A stretch of DNA of 6,020 nt from Bacteroidia bacterium (GTDB lineage Bacteria > Bacteroidota > Bacteroidia > Flavobacteriales > Flavobacteriaceae), in NCBI GenBank assembly GCA_030425715.1, contig JAUIAA010000137.1:1-6020 (forward strand), read 5' to 3'. Shown here piece after piece: positions 1 through 5,341 of the stretch. Under the pieces are notes generated by a model that searched no databases, had not been told where the DNA came from, and was given only the letters and a program-made list of their open reading frames with translations. Position 1 is the stretch's first letter. Each line of letters opens with the position of its first letter. The position numbers were made by a program, and so were the translations under genes.

Positions 1-35
1 TAAAGATACGAAAAAAACAATTATCACACTGCAAA
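1..35 (-). promoter_or_regulatory. Possible promoter for a gene beyond the left edge
   Basis: Read on the minus strand, downstream of the DUF420 stop codon, there is TTTG (positions 32-35), a 23-base spacer, then TATCTTTA (1-8). This is one mismatch from the Bacteroidota -7 consensus TAnnTTTG, at the long end of accepted spacing. No terminator hairpin is visible between the DUF420 stop and this site. The element touches the window edge, so neither the start site nor the gene it would serve can be seen. The call is weak. Confidence 0.25.
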
Positions 36-50
36 TAAGACGATTACGAG

Positions 51-569
51 TTAGGCGTAATATGGAGAAATCAAAATATAAACCAAAACACCACTAATGG
101 CAACATAAAGCCATAAAGGGAAGGTAATTTTTGCAATTTTTCTATGTCGCTTTATATCATTGGTAATTCCTCTAAAAAAGGTGATTAAAACAAATGGAAT
201 TACTGCGATAGAAAGTAAAATATGACTTATTAAAATAAAATAATACACGTATTTTATTGGACCTTGACCTTGAAAAGTAGTAGAATCTGAAGTCATGTGA
301 TATAATACGTAAAGCACTAAAAATATAGCCGAAAGTACCATTGCGCTTATCATTAGTTGCTCGTGTAATTCTCTTTTTCCATTTTTAATCGCCCAAACCC
401 CGACGGCTAAAGTTAAAGCAGTAAATGCATTTATACTTGCGTAAATAGGGGGTAAAAAAACTGGTAATTCGTAGTCTATTTTAATCCCGAAAAGGATTGC
501 TACTACTAATGGAATTGCAACAGATAAAACAATTACCAATCGATTATATTTTTTTTCTACATTGTTCAA
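51..569 (-). CDS. DUF420 membrane protein, CtaM-like oxidase assembly factor
   Basis: A 172-residue integral membrane protein with about five hydrophobic segments (roughly residues 11-30, 40-61, 70-91, 108-131 and 147-168). Length, layout and the conserved-looking histidines H69 (in ELHEQLM), H91 (LYHMTSD), H116 (ISH) and H142 fit the DUF420 family. Family knowledge: the Firmicutes members (CtaM/YozB) are needed to make active heme A-containing aa3 oxidase, but the exact biochemistry is not settled. Its position as last gene after Sco1, in a cluster of oxidase subunits, supports an assembly role here. The start is TTG at 567-569: an in-frame TAG lies two codons upstream and the first in-frame ATG is only at residue 73, inside a membrane segment. 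The gap to the preceding sco1 stop is 7 bases, so the two are almost certainly co-transcribed. The family call is firm; the function in this organism is inferred. Confidence 0.88.
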   Translation of the reverse strand: MNNVEKKYNRLVIVLSVAIPLVVAILFGIKIDYELPVFLPPIYASINAFTALTLAVGVWAIKNGKRELHEQLMISAMVLSAIFLVLYVLYHMTSDSTTFQGQGPIKYVYYFILISHILLSIAVIPFVLITFFRGITNDIKRHRKIAKITFPLWLYVAISGVLVYILISPYYA

Positions 570-576
570 AACCTAC

Positions 577-1212
577 TTATTCCTTTAGTAAAATTGCAAT
601 ATCTTCTTTTAACCATTGTACTTGTTCCGCATCTAAGCCATCATAAAATTTAATTGGATTTTCGGTATCTCCCAACTTTGTGGTTCTAGAACGTAAAAAT
701 CCATTTTTATCAATTAAAGCAAATAAACCAGAATGTTCAAACCCTCCTTCGGCTTCTTTATTTTCACCTGCATATAGTTTAAATCCTTGGTTTGAAAATT
801 GATAAATAGCTTCTTTCTCACCTGTTAAAAAATGCCAATTTTTTAAAGTTGCTCCATGTTTAATTGCGTAAGCTTTTAAAACTTCTGGTGTGTCTCTTTT
901 TGGGTCAATACTTACCGATGCCATACCAAATGCAGGATTGCCATAATACTCGTTTTGGATTTTTAACATACTGGCATTCATTTTAGGGCAAATGGTTGGG
1001 CATGAAGTAAAGAAAAACTCTAGTACATATACCTTGTTCTCGTAATCTTTATTCGTAATTTCTTTTTGATTTTGGTCTATAAAAGAAAAATCTGGCACTT
1101 TTTCAAATTGCACCAACTCTTTGGTGTTTACTTTATTGGCTATTTTAGGCAAAGCCCAAATACCAAAAAGAAGTATTACCAATGCTACAATGATATAAGA
1201 ATTTTTTTTCAT
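577..1212 (-). CDS. sco1: Sco1/SenC/PrrC-family copper chaperone
   Basis: A 211-residue protein with one N-terminal membrane anchor (about residues 6-22), followed by a thioredoxin-fold domain facing the periplasm. The Sco copper site is complete: the CxxxC motif CPTIC (C71, C75) follows the strand VYVLEFFFTS, and the distal ligand is H160 in GGFEHSGLFALID. The family signature DPKRDTPEVLKAY starts at D103. Family knowledge: Sco proteins bind copper through these three residues and deliver or reduce it for the CuA site of subunit II. The ATG at 1210-1212 lies 3 bases from the stop of the upstream Sco-like gene, and the DUF420 gene starts 7 bases after its end, so the three form one tight unit. 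Subunit II, the expected client, is not in the window. Length is normal for the family and nothing appears broken. Confidence 0.95.
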   Translation of the reverse strand: MKKNSYIIVALVILLFGIWALPKIANKVNTKELVQFEKVPDFSFIDQNQKEITNKDYENKVYVLEFFFTSCPTICPKMNASMLKIQNEYYGNPAFGMASVSIDPKRDTPEVLKAYAIKHGATLKNWHFLTGEKEAIYQFSNQGFKLYAGENKEAEGGFEHSGLFALIDKNGFLRSRTTKLGDTENPIKFYDGLDAEQVQWLKEDIAILLKE

Positions 1213-1215
1213 GGT

Positions 1216-1869
1216 TTAAATTTCTCTTTTATTTTCTTTTAAAGCTCGTCTATATTCTGCTAATAAAACTTTTACATCATCTACCATTTTTTGATGTATT
1301 GGTGCAACATCTTCGGCAAAATAGCCATATAACATCCCATCTTTAGCATCTTCATCATCATTTCTACCACGTAAATTCATGTCTCTGTCTACAATAAAAG
1401 CATAGGGTGTGTACATATGCTGGTCTAGGCTATAAGTTGTTTGTAAACCATTAAATACATGTTGTACTTCCTCTTTAGAGCCATAAACAAAATACCATTT
1501 TTCAATATCAAAAATTGCGCCTAATTCTTTTTTTAACTGATTTGCTTTGGATTCGGCTCCTTTTGGTAATACTATTACCATTTGAAAATTTTTATACCCG
1601 TAAAAGTGTTTATAAATTTTTTCGTTTAGATTTAACGCATTGGTTTTGTGTTGCAACAAATCATCGCCTAAAAAGCAAACGATCGAAATTTTATCGTCTA
1701 AAGAAACTTTTTTTGAGGAGTTCAATTGATCTACATCCTGTACTTTGGTTGTAAGTACTGGTAATTTTGCAAAATCATTGGTTCCTGTTATTAAAAACAA
1801 ATAAAAAATTAAAGGACCAAAAAATAAGATGGCCAAAATTAGCTTATTGCTCTTTTTAGTCTGTTTCAT
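1216..1869 (-). CDS. Membrane-anchored Sco-like protein lacking the CxxxC copper site
   Basis: A 217-residue protein with one N-terminal hydrophobic anchor (about residues 9-28), then a soluble domain. The soluble part can be matched by eye to the neighbouring Sco1 with few gaps. MVIVLPKGAESK occupies the place of Sco's DPKRDTPE region, KWYFVYGSKEEV matches NWHFLTGEKEAI, and DQHMYTPYAFIVDRDMNLRGR (H151) matches the strand carrying Sco's H160. The CxxxC cysteines are absent: the stretch IVCFLGDDLLQHK has L71 and K75 where Sco1 has C71 and C75. The only cysteine, C65, lies six residues earlier. So the fold looks Sco/thioredoxin-like but the usual copper site cannot form. Start choice: the frame extends back to a TTG at 1908, but that lies in the loop of a terminator hairpin. 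The ATG at 1867-1869 precedes a typical anchor (MKQTKKSNKLILAILFF) and is preferred. Its stop is 3 bases before sco1. I do not know a proven function; a role in oxidase assembly is inferred from context. Confidence 0.85.
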   Translation of the reverse strand: MKQTKKSNKLILAILFFGPLIFYLFLITGTNDFAKLPVLTTKVQDVDQLNSSKKVSLDDKISIVCFLGDDLLQHKTNALNLNEKIYKHFYGYKNFQMVIVLPKGAESKANQLKKELGAIFDIEKWYFVYGSKEEVQHVFNGLQTTYSLDQHMYTPYAFIVDRDMNLRGRNDDEDAKDGMLYGYFAEDVAPIHQKMVDDVKVLLAEYRRALKENKREI

Positions 1870-1879
1870 AAATTTACTA

Positions 1880-1913
1880 TAAAGGTATAAAAAAAGCGTT
1901 CTGAACAATCAAA
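1880..1913 (-). promoter_or_regulatory. Possible promoter overlapping the terminator, for the Sco-like gene
   Basis: On the minus strand TACCTTTA (1880-1887) is one mismatch from TAnnTTTG. It is preceded by ATTG (1906-1909, spacer 18) or TTTG (1910-1913, spacer 22), both inside the hairpin of the terminator at 1889-1920. If real, transcription would begin only a few bases before the ATG at 1869, giving an almost leaderless mRNA. It would explain how the three downstream assembly genes are expressed past a terminator. AT-rich sequence makes chance matches common. Confidence 0.25.
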
Positions 1914-1920
1914 ACGCTTT
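1889..1920 (-). terminator. Rho-independent terminator after the subunit IV gene
   Basis: Read on the minus strand, AAAGCGTTTTGA (1909-1920) and TCAGAACGCTTT (1893-1904) form a 12-pair stem with one U-G wobble and a four-base loop (1905-1908). The stem runs directly into seven U (1889-1895). It sits 19 bases after the stop of the subunit IV gene and before the ATG of the Sco-like gene. It should end or attenuate transcripts from the ctaB and subunit genes before the Sco-like/sco1/DUF420 unit. Confidence 0.8.
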
Positions 1921-1939
1921 GTGATTTATTTTTTATAAA

Positions 1940-2287
1940 CTACATATAAGTCCATCTTGTCCATTCTTTGCCCACTTCGTACAAAGCATCTCCTTCGTGT
2001 AAAACAAAATAAGATAAAACACAAATTAAAAATACAATTGGCCAAACAATTGCTCTTCTCAACCAAGTTTTTTCATCATTTAAATGCATAAAATACCAAG
2101 CGATACCGTAGGCTTTAACTAAGGTAAGGATTAAGAATATCCAATTTAATAAGCTTGTACCTAAAAATACAGTTAAATTTAAACTTGCTGGTTTTGAAAT
2201 TCCTAGAATTACTTCTACAATAGTTATAACAGATAAGAAAGCAAATACTTTCCAAATTAATGCTGTATGCGATTTAGCGTGTGACAT
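1940..2287 (-). CDS. Cytochrome c oxidase subunit IV family protein
   Basis: A 115-residue protein with three predicted membrane helices (about residues 10-30, 46-67 and 80-98). It has the conserved segment VKAYGIAWYFMHL (57-69), which is typical of the small prokaryotic subunit IV (CyoD/CtaF-like) of heme-copper oxidases. Family knowledge: this subunit packs against subunits I and III and stabilises the complex and its metal centres; it has no redox centre of its own. The ATG at 2285-2287 lies 15 bases after the upstream subunit III stop, so the two are co-transcribed. A strong terminator follows its stop. The short charged tail after the third helix (HEGDALYEVGKEWTRWTYM) ends the protein. 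Length is normal for the family. Confidence 0.88.
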   Translation of the reverse strand: MSHAKSHTALIWKVFAFLSVITIVEVILGISKPASLNLTVFLGTSLLNWIFLILTLVKAYGIAWYFMHLNDEKTWLRRAIVWPIVFLICVLSYFVLHEGDALYEVGKEWTRWTYM

Positions 2288-2302
2288 TTATAGTGATATT
2301 TT

Positions 2303-3280
2303 TTAAATTAAATAGAAGAATGTAAATACGAATACCCAAACTAAATCGACAAAGTGCCAATAAAGTCCAACCTTTTCAACCATTTCGTAATGACCTCTAT
2401 GCTCGTAAGTACCAATGATTACGTTAAAAAAGATAATTATATTAATTAAAATACCTGAAAATACGTGAAAACCGTGAAATCCTGTAATAAAGAAAAAGAA
2501 ATCAGCAAATAAAGTCTCTCCATATTCATTTTCGTGCAAATTAGCACCTCTAACTACATGGGTTGCTTGTGCTAAAAGTTTATTGGCTTCATCGCGAGAA
2601 ACAATAGTTTTTTGCTTGGTATCTAGGTTAAGTAATTCTGTACGTAAAGCAATTTCTGGGTGTTTTGCAAAACCCTCTTTTACCTGCTCTAAAGTTACTG
2701 GTGGTAACGCTGCTTCTGACTCAAACCAAAGTCCTTTATCTTTTGTCTGTCTAATTCTATCGCTATGTGCGGAAGATGAAAAGCTTTCTAAGGCAATTTG
2801 ATGACCACTTCCATCAACAAATTGTACTACTTTACCATCTGCTAGTTTTACTGCGCCGTAGTTACCTCCAATAAAGTTTTTCCACTCCCAAGCTTGTGAA
2901 CCCAAGAAAATTAAACCTCCAATAATGGTTAAAAGCATATATAAAATTACTTTATTTTGTTTCATATGCTTTCCTGCATCTACAGCCAACACCATAGTTA
3001 CAGAAGAGAAGATTAAAATAAAGGTCATAAATGCAACATAGTACATAGGGTAAATTCCATGTATAAATGGAACGTGGGTAAATACCTCATCGGCAATTGG
3101 CCAAGAATCGATAAATCTAAAACGAATAAATCCGTAAGCTCCTAAAAATCCCGAGAATGTAAGTGCATCCGACATGATAAAGAACCACATCATCATTTTT
3201 CCATAGCTAGCTGCAAAGGGTTTGTTTCCTCCACCACTCCAAGAATTTCCTTTTGAGGATTCAGCAATAGTTGCCTCCAT
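2303..3280 (-). CDS. ctaE: Cytochrome c oxidase subunit III, long form with soluble insertion
   Basis: A 325-residue heme-copper oxidase subunit III. Five membrane segments are visible (about residues 29-51, 79-100, 110-130, 256-290 and 304-325). Family motifs are FLGSQAWEW with the conserved helix glutamate E132, FFITGFHGFHVFSG (H269, H272) and YWHFVDLVWVFVF near the C-terminus. Subunit III supports stability and proton uptake of the aa3/caa3-type enzyme and carries no metal. About 120 mostly polar residues (131-255) separate the third and fourth helices where the short paralogue has a loop of only about 20. They include an alanine- and charge-rich stretch from TLEQVKEGFAKHPEIALR. By topology this would be an exposed domain of unknown job. 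I believe comparable insertions occur in other Bacteroidota subunit III proteins but cannot check. The ATG at 3278-3280 is the only sensible start. The subunit IV gene follows 15 bases after the stop. Confidence 0.93.
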   Translation of the reverse strand: MEATIAESSKGNSWSGGGNKPFAASYGKMMMWFFIMSDALTFSGFLGAYGFIRFRFIDSWPIADEVFTHVPFIHGIYPMYYVAFMTFILIFSSVTMVLAVDAGKHMKQNKVILYMLLTIIGGLIFLGSQAWEWKNFIGGNYGAVKLADGKVVQFVDGSGHQIALESFSSSAHSDRIRQTKDKGLWFESEAALPPVTLEQVKEGFAKHPEIALRTELLNLDTKQKTIVSRDEANKLLAQATHVVRGANLHENEYGETLFADFFFFITGFHGFHVFSGILINIIIFFNVIIGTYEHRGHYEMVEKVGLYWHFVDLVWVFVFTFFYLI

Positions 3281-3334
3281 ATAAATTTGGTTGTATTTAA
3301 TTAATCAATGAATAATATTTTTGAACAAATAAAT

Positions 3335-3365
3335 GAAATATATCACCTTTTTGATAAAAGGCAAA
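3335..3365 (-). promoter_or_regulatory. Candidate internal promoter in the gap between the two subunit III genes
   Basis: The region 3281-3414 is a 134-base, very AT-rich gap in an otherwise tight cluster and holds no open frame of note. On the minus strand it contains TTTG (3362-3365), a 19-base spacer, then TATATTTC (3335-3342), one mismatch from TAnnTTTG. Initiation would be near 3328, about 48 bases before the long subunit III ATG. The spacer holds a short inverted repeat, CCTTTTTGATAAAAGG on the plus strand (3346-3361). It could be an operator or chance; with no U-run after it, it is not a convincing terminator. Confidence 0.45.
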
Positions 3366-3414
3366 AATAAAAAAATATATTATATATAAAATCAATAAAC
3401 ACTAAAAAGTGTAT

Positions 3415-3975
3415 TTATCCAATAAAATAAAAAAACAAGAAGAGATATACCCATAGCACATCTACAAAATGCCAAAAAATTGCGCCTAAATCTAAACCTA
3501 AATAACTGTTTGCATTATACTTACCTCTTGTGTTTTGATATAATACTCTTAAAAGCACAACAATTCCTACCAATATGTGTACCATATGAGAAATGGTAAT
3601 AACATATAAAAAGGAGGAAGAAACATTACTTTGCTTTCCTGTAAAGTACAAACCAGCTTCAATTAATTGTGAAAAACCTTGAAATTGGAAATACACAAAT
3701 GCCAAACCCAAAATTAAGGTCGTTATTAATAAGCTTGTAGTTTGTTTTCTATTGTTTTTTTTGATTGCTTTTTTTGCAAAAAAGAAAGTAATACTACTAA
3801 GTATAATCAAGAGGGTACTGATATAAAATGCTGATGGTAACTCAAAAGTAACCCAATCTTCTCTACTTTTACTTACCACATAAGCACTGGTCAATCCTGC
3901 AAACATCATGGTCATGCTAATCATAGACACCCATAACATTTGTTTATACGATTTGTTTTTTACTGTATTTTCCAT
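3415..3975 (-). CDS. Cytochrome c oxidase subunit III family protein, short form
   Basis: A 186-residue protein with five membrane helices (about residues 12-34, 49-69, 80-98, 122-144 and 160-185), the compact layout of CyoC/short subunit III proteins. Family marks are VYFQFQGFSQL (94-104), ITISHMVHILVGI (H130, H133) and FWHFVDVLWVYLFLFFYF at the end, parallel to YWHFVDLVWVFVF in the long paralogue next door. Members form part of the membrane shell beside subunit I and hold no metal. Two neighbouring subunit III genes of unequal length are, to my knowledge, usual in Bacteroidota oxidase clusters; whether both sit in one enzyme cannot be seen here. The ATG at 3973-3975 lies 3 bases after the ctaB stop, so translation is probably coupled. 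Its stop is followed by a 134-base gap with a candidate promoter. Confidence 0.9.
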   Translation of the reverse strand: MENTVKNKSYKQMLWVSMISMTMMFAGLTSAYVVSKSREDWVTFELPSAFYISTLLIILSSITFFFAKKAIKKNNRKQTTSLLITTLILGLAFVYFQFQGFSQLIEAGLYFTGKQSNVSSSFLYVITISHMVHILVGIVVLLRVLYQNTRGKYNANSYLGLDLGAIFWHFVDVLWVYLFLFFYFIG

Positions 3976-3978
3976 CTT

Positions 3979-4872
3979 TTAATGTAGAAATTTATCAATT
4001 ACATAAATAATTTGAATCACTGTAATGTACAATACACTAGACAACATTAATTTTCTTGCTATTGTATCTGTTTGTTCTTTGTGGAGTTTAATTCCGTAAT
4101 ACAACATCAATAAGCCAAAAAGGAAAACCAATATTGCTGAAATAGGTAAAAGATATAAATCTCCTGTTACCCTAAAAACAGGAACTATGGATACCAATAA
4201 CATAAATATGGTATAGATAATTATAAGTTTACTTGCCTTCTTATTTTTTTCACCTGTTGGTAGCATGTTAAACCCTGCCTTTTTATACTCCTCAAATTGT
4301 AACCAGCCAATAGCCCAAAAATGTGGGAACTGCCAAAAAAACTGTATCATAAACAACATTCCAGCTTCAATACCAAATTTTCCGGTTGCTGCTACCCATC
4401 CTAACATAAAGGGAATAGCACCTGGAATGGCTCCTACAAATACAGCCAAAGGTGTAATTGGTTTTAATGGTGTATAAGCGCTGGTGTATAAAAATATAGA
4501 AATTGCGCCGAATAATGCAGTTTTTGCGTTGATGCTGTACAGCAATAATATTCCAACAATGGTTAAGATTACTGCAATAACCATAGCCGCATTTACAGAG
4601 ATTCTTCCTGTTGGTACTGGGCGATCTTTGGTGCGTTGCATCAATGCATCGGGCACTCTTTCAATAATTTGGTTAAAAGCATTAGAGGCTCCAACCATAC
4701 AGTATCCACCGATTAACAAAACCAATAAGGTTTGGTAATTGATTTGATCTGCCGCTAAAAGGTATCCTGCCAAAGAAGAAAAGACCACACTAATAGATAA
4801 CCCTACCTTTGTAAGTTGTTTAAAATCACTCCAAACGGAATGTTTTGGGACTGTTAATTCTTTGTTTTTCAA
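3979..4872 (-). CDS. ctaB: Protoheme IX farnesyltransferase (heme o synthase)
   Basis: A 297-residue UbiA-superfamily membrane prenyltransferase. It attaches the farnesyl group of farnesyl diphosphate to heme b, giving heme o, the precursor of heme a in the oxidase built by the following genes. The first diphosphate-binding motif is seen as N67, E71, D75 followed by MQRTKDRPVPTGR (78-90). Next come YTPLK (133-137) and HFWAIGWLQFEEYKKAG (184-200) ending in MLP. Glutamate stands where E. coli CyoE has aspartate at two positions (E71 and E195); the neighbouring motif residues are intact, so I expect an active enzyme. About eight or nine membrane segments are visible. The start is TTG at 4870-4872: an in-frame TAG lies two codons upstream and the next in-frame ATG is at residue 59, beyond the first helix. 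It is the first gene of its unit, with a good promoter upstream. Heme a synthase (CtaA) is not in the window. Confidence 0.95.
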   Translation of the reverse strand: MKNKELTVPKHSVWSDFKQLTKVGLSISVVFSSLAGYLLAADQINYQTLLVLLIGGYCMVGASNAFNQIIERVPDALMQRTKDRPVPTGRISVNAAMVIAVILTIVGILLLYSINAKTALFGAISIFLYTSAYTPLKPITPLAVFVGAIPGAIPFMLGWVAATGKFGIEAGMLFMIQFFWQFPHFWAIGWLQFEEYKKAGFNMLPTGEKNKKASKLIIIYTIFMLLVSIVPVFRVTGDLYLLPISAILVFLFGLLMLYYGIKLHKEQTDTIARKLMLSSVLYITVIQIIYVIDKFLH

Positions 4873-4902
4873 AACCTAAATTTACCTTGCTAAAAATCGC
4901 TG

Positions 4903-4933
4903 CAAATATATCTATTAATTAAGTACTGACAAT
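4903..4933 (-). promoter_or_regulatory. Promoter of the ctaB-led oxidase unit
   Basis: On the minus strand ATTG (4930-4933), a 19-base spacer and TATATTTG (4903-4910) match the Bacteroidota consensus: 3 of 4 bases at -33 and a perfect TAnnTTTG at -7. Initiation would be near 4896, leaving a leader of about 25 bases before the ctaB TTG. It faces away from the tRNA promoter; 33 bases (4934-4966) separate the two -33 elements. No operator repeat was recognised between them. Confidence 0.65.
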
Positions 4934-4966
4934 AAAAAAATAAAGCAAAAAAATTTACGAAAAGGC

Positions 4967-4996
4967 TTTGCGATTTATGAAAATGTATTAAATTTG
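4967..4996 (+). promoter_or_regulatory. Promoter of the tRNA-Gly/tRNA-Leu unit
   Basis: TTTG (4967-4970), an 18-base spacer and TAAATTTG (4989-4996) match the Bacteroidota consensus perfectly at both elements. Initiation would be near 5003, about 40 bases before tRNA-Gly, so a short 5' leader would be removed by RNase P. Position and quality make it the natural promoter of the tandem tRNA genes. Confidence 0.7.
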
Positions 4997-5041
4997 CGCT
5001 CGCAATTACAAACAATAATACGTTCTTTAAGATACGTTTTT

Positions 5042-5113
5042 GCGAAAGTAGCTCAGGGGTAGAGCATCACCTTGCCAAGGTGAGGGTCGCGGGTTCAAAT
5101 CCCGTCTTTCGCT
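5042..5113 (+). tRNA. tRNA-Gly (anticodon GCC)
   Basis: A complete cloverleaf: acceptor stem GCGAAAG/CTTTCGC, D-arm GCTC-AGGGGTA-GAGC, anticodon stem TCACC/GGTGA with loop TTGCCAA (anticodon GCC), and T-arm GCGGG-TTCAAAT-CCCGT with one G-U closing pair. The discriminator is T at 5113. CCA is not encoded, so it must be added afterwards. GCC reads GGC and GGU glycine codons. It is the first gene of a two-tRNA transcript, 31 bases ahead of tRNA-Leu. Confidence 0.97.
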
Positions 5114-5144
5114 CTGAAAACTTTCTTGAAAAATAAGTCGAGAT

Positions 5145-5229
5145 GCTGAAGTGGTGGAATTGGTAGACACGTTGGACTTAAAATCCAATGGCCATTATGG
5201 CCGTGCGGGTTCAAGTCCCGCCTTCAGTA
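5145..5229 (+). tRNA. tRNA-Leu (anticodon UAA)
   Basis: A class II tRNA of 85 bases: acceptor GCTGAAG/CTTCAGT (G-U at the first pair), anticodon stem TTGGA/TCCAA with loop CTTAAAA (anticodon TAA), a long variable arm with stem GGCC-ATTAT-GGCC, and T-arm GCGGG-TTCAAGT-CCCGC. The discriminator is A at 5229, as leucine tRNAs require. CCA is not encoded. It reads UUA (and UUG by wobble), a heavily used leucine codon in an AT-rich genome. A terminator starts four bases after its end. Confidence 0.97.
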
Positions 5230-5232
5230 CTG

Positions 5233-5264
5233 AAAAAAGCCGAAACATTTGTTTCGGCTTTTTT
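5233..5264 (+). terminator. Terminator of the tRNA unit
   Basis: AAAAAAGCCGAAAC (5233-5246) pairs with GTTTCGGCTTTTTT (5251-5264) around the loop ATTT, giving a 14-pair stem whose end is the U-run. It begins just after tRNA-Leu. The A-run on the left means it could also stop minus-strand transcription. Confidence 0.9.
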
Positions 5265-5290
5265 ATTTTCATTACACAATGTATTTAACT

Positions 5291-5322
5291 AAAAAAAGCC
5301 CTCAACATTGAGGGCTTTTTTT
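5291..5322 (-). terminator. Terminator of the repeat lipoprotein gene
   Basis: AAAAAAAGCCCTC (5291-5303) pairs with GAGGGCTTTTTTT (5310-5322); the inner AA/TT may also pair. It lies 19 bases after the lipoprotein stop codon, read on the minus strand. It is symmetrical (A-run one side, T-run the other) and so can act both ways. With the hairpin at 5233-5264 it insulates two convergent units. Confidence 0.88.
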
Positions 5323-5341
5323 ATTTCAAAAGATTCACTAA

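Noticed and set aside
1515..1754. Plus-strand open frame of 79 codons within the Sco-like gene
   Set aside because: Antisense to a gene with clear family similarity, with no promoter, no recognisable product and composition typical of a shadow frame.
1870..1908. N-terminal extension of the Sco-like protein to a TTG at 1906-1908
   Set aside because: The extension would begin in the loop of a strong terminator hairpin and translate through its arm and U-run. The ATG at 1869 precedes a normal membrane anchor.
2583..2801. Plus-strand open frame of 72 codons within the subunit III insertion
   Set aside because: Antisense to the insertion of the long subunit III, with no family features. The sense frame is continuous with conserved subunit III on both sides.
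3346..3361. Hairpin CCTTTTTGATAAAAGG as a terminator after the short subunit III gene
   Set aside because: Only six pairs, mostly A-T, and no U-run follows on the minus strand. It lies in the spacer of a promoter candidate instead.
4265..4738. Two plus-strand open frames (4265-4477 and 4484-4738) inside ctaB
   Set aside because: Both are antisense to conserved heme o synthase motifs and show no recognisable protein features.
51..4872. Catalytic subunits I and II, heme a synthase or a novel defence or mobile system hidden in the cluster
   Set aside because: Every sizeable minus-strand frame is accounted for by accessory subunits or assembly factors. No CuA motif, subunit I histidine pattern, transposase or inverted terminal repeats were seen.
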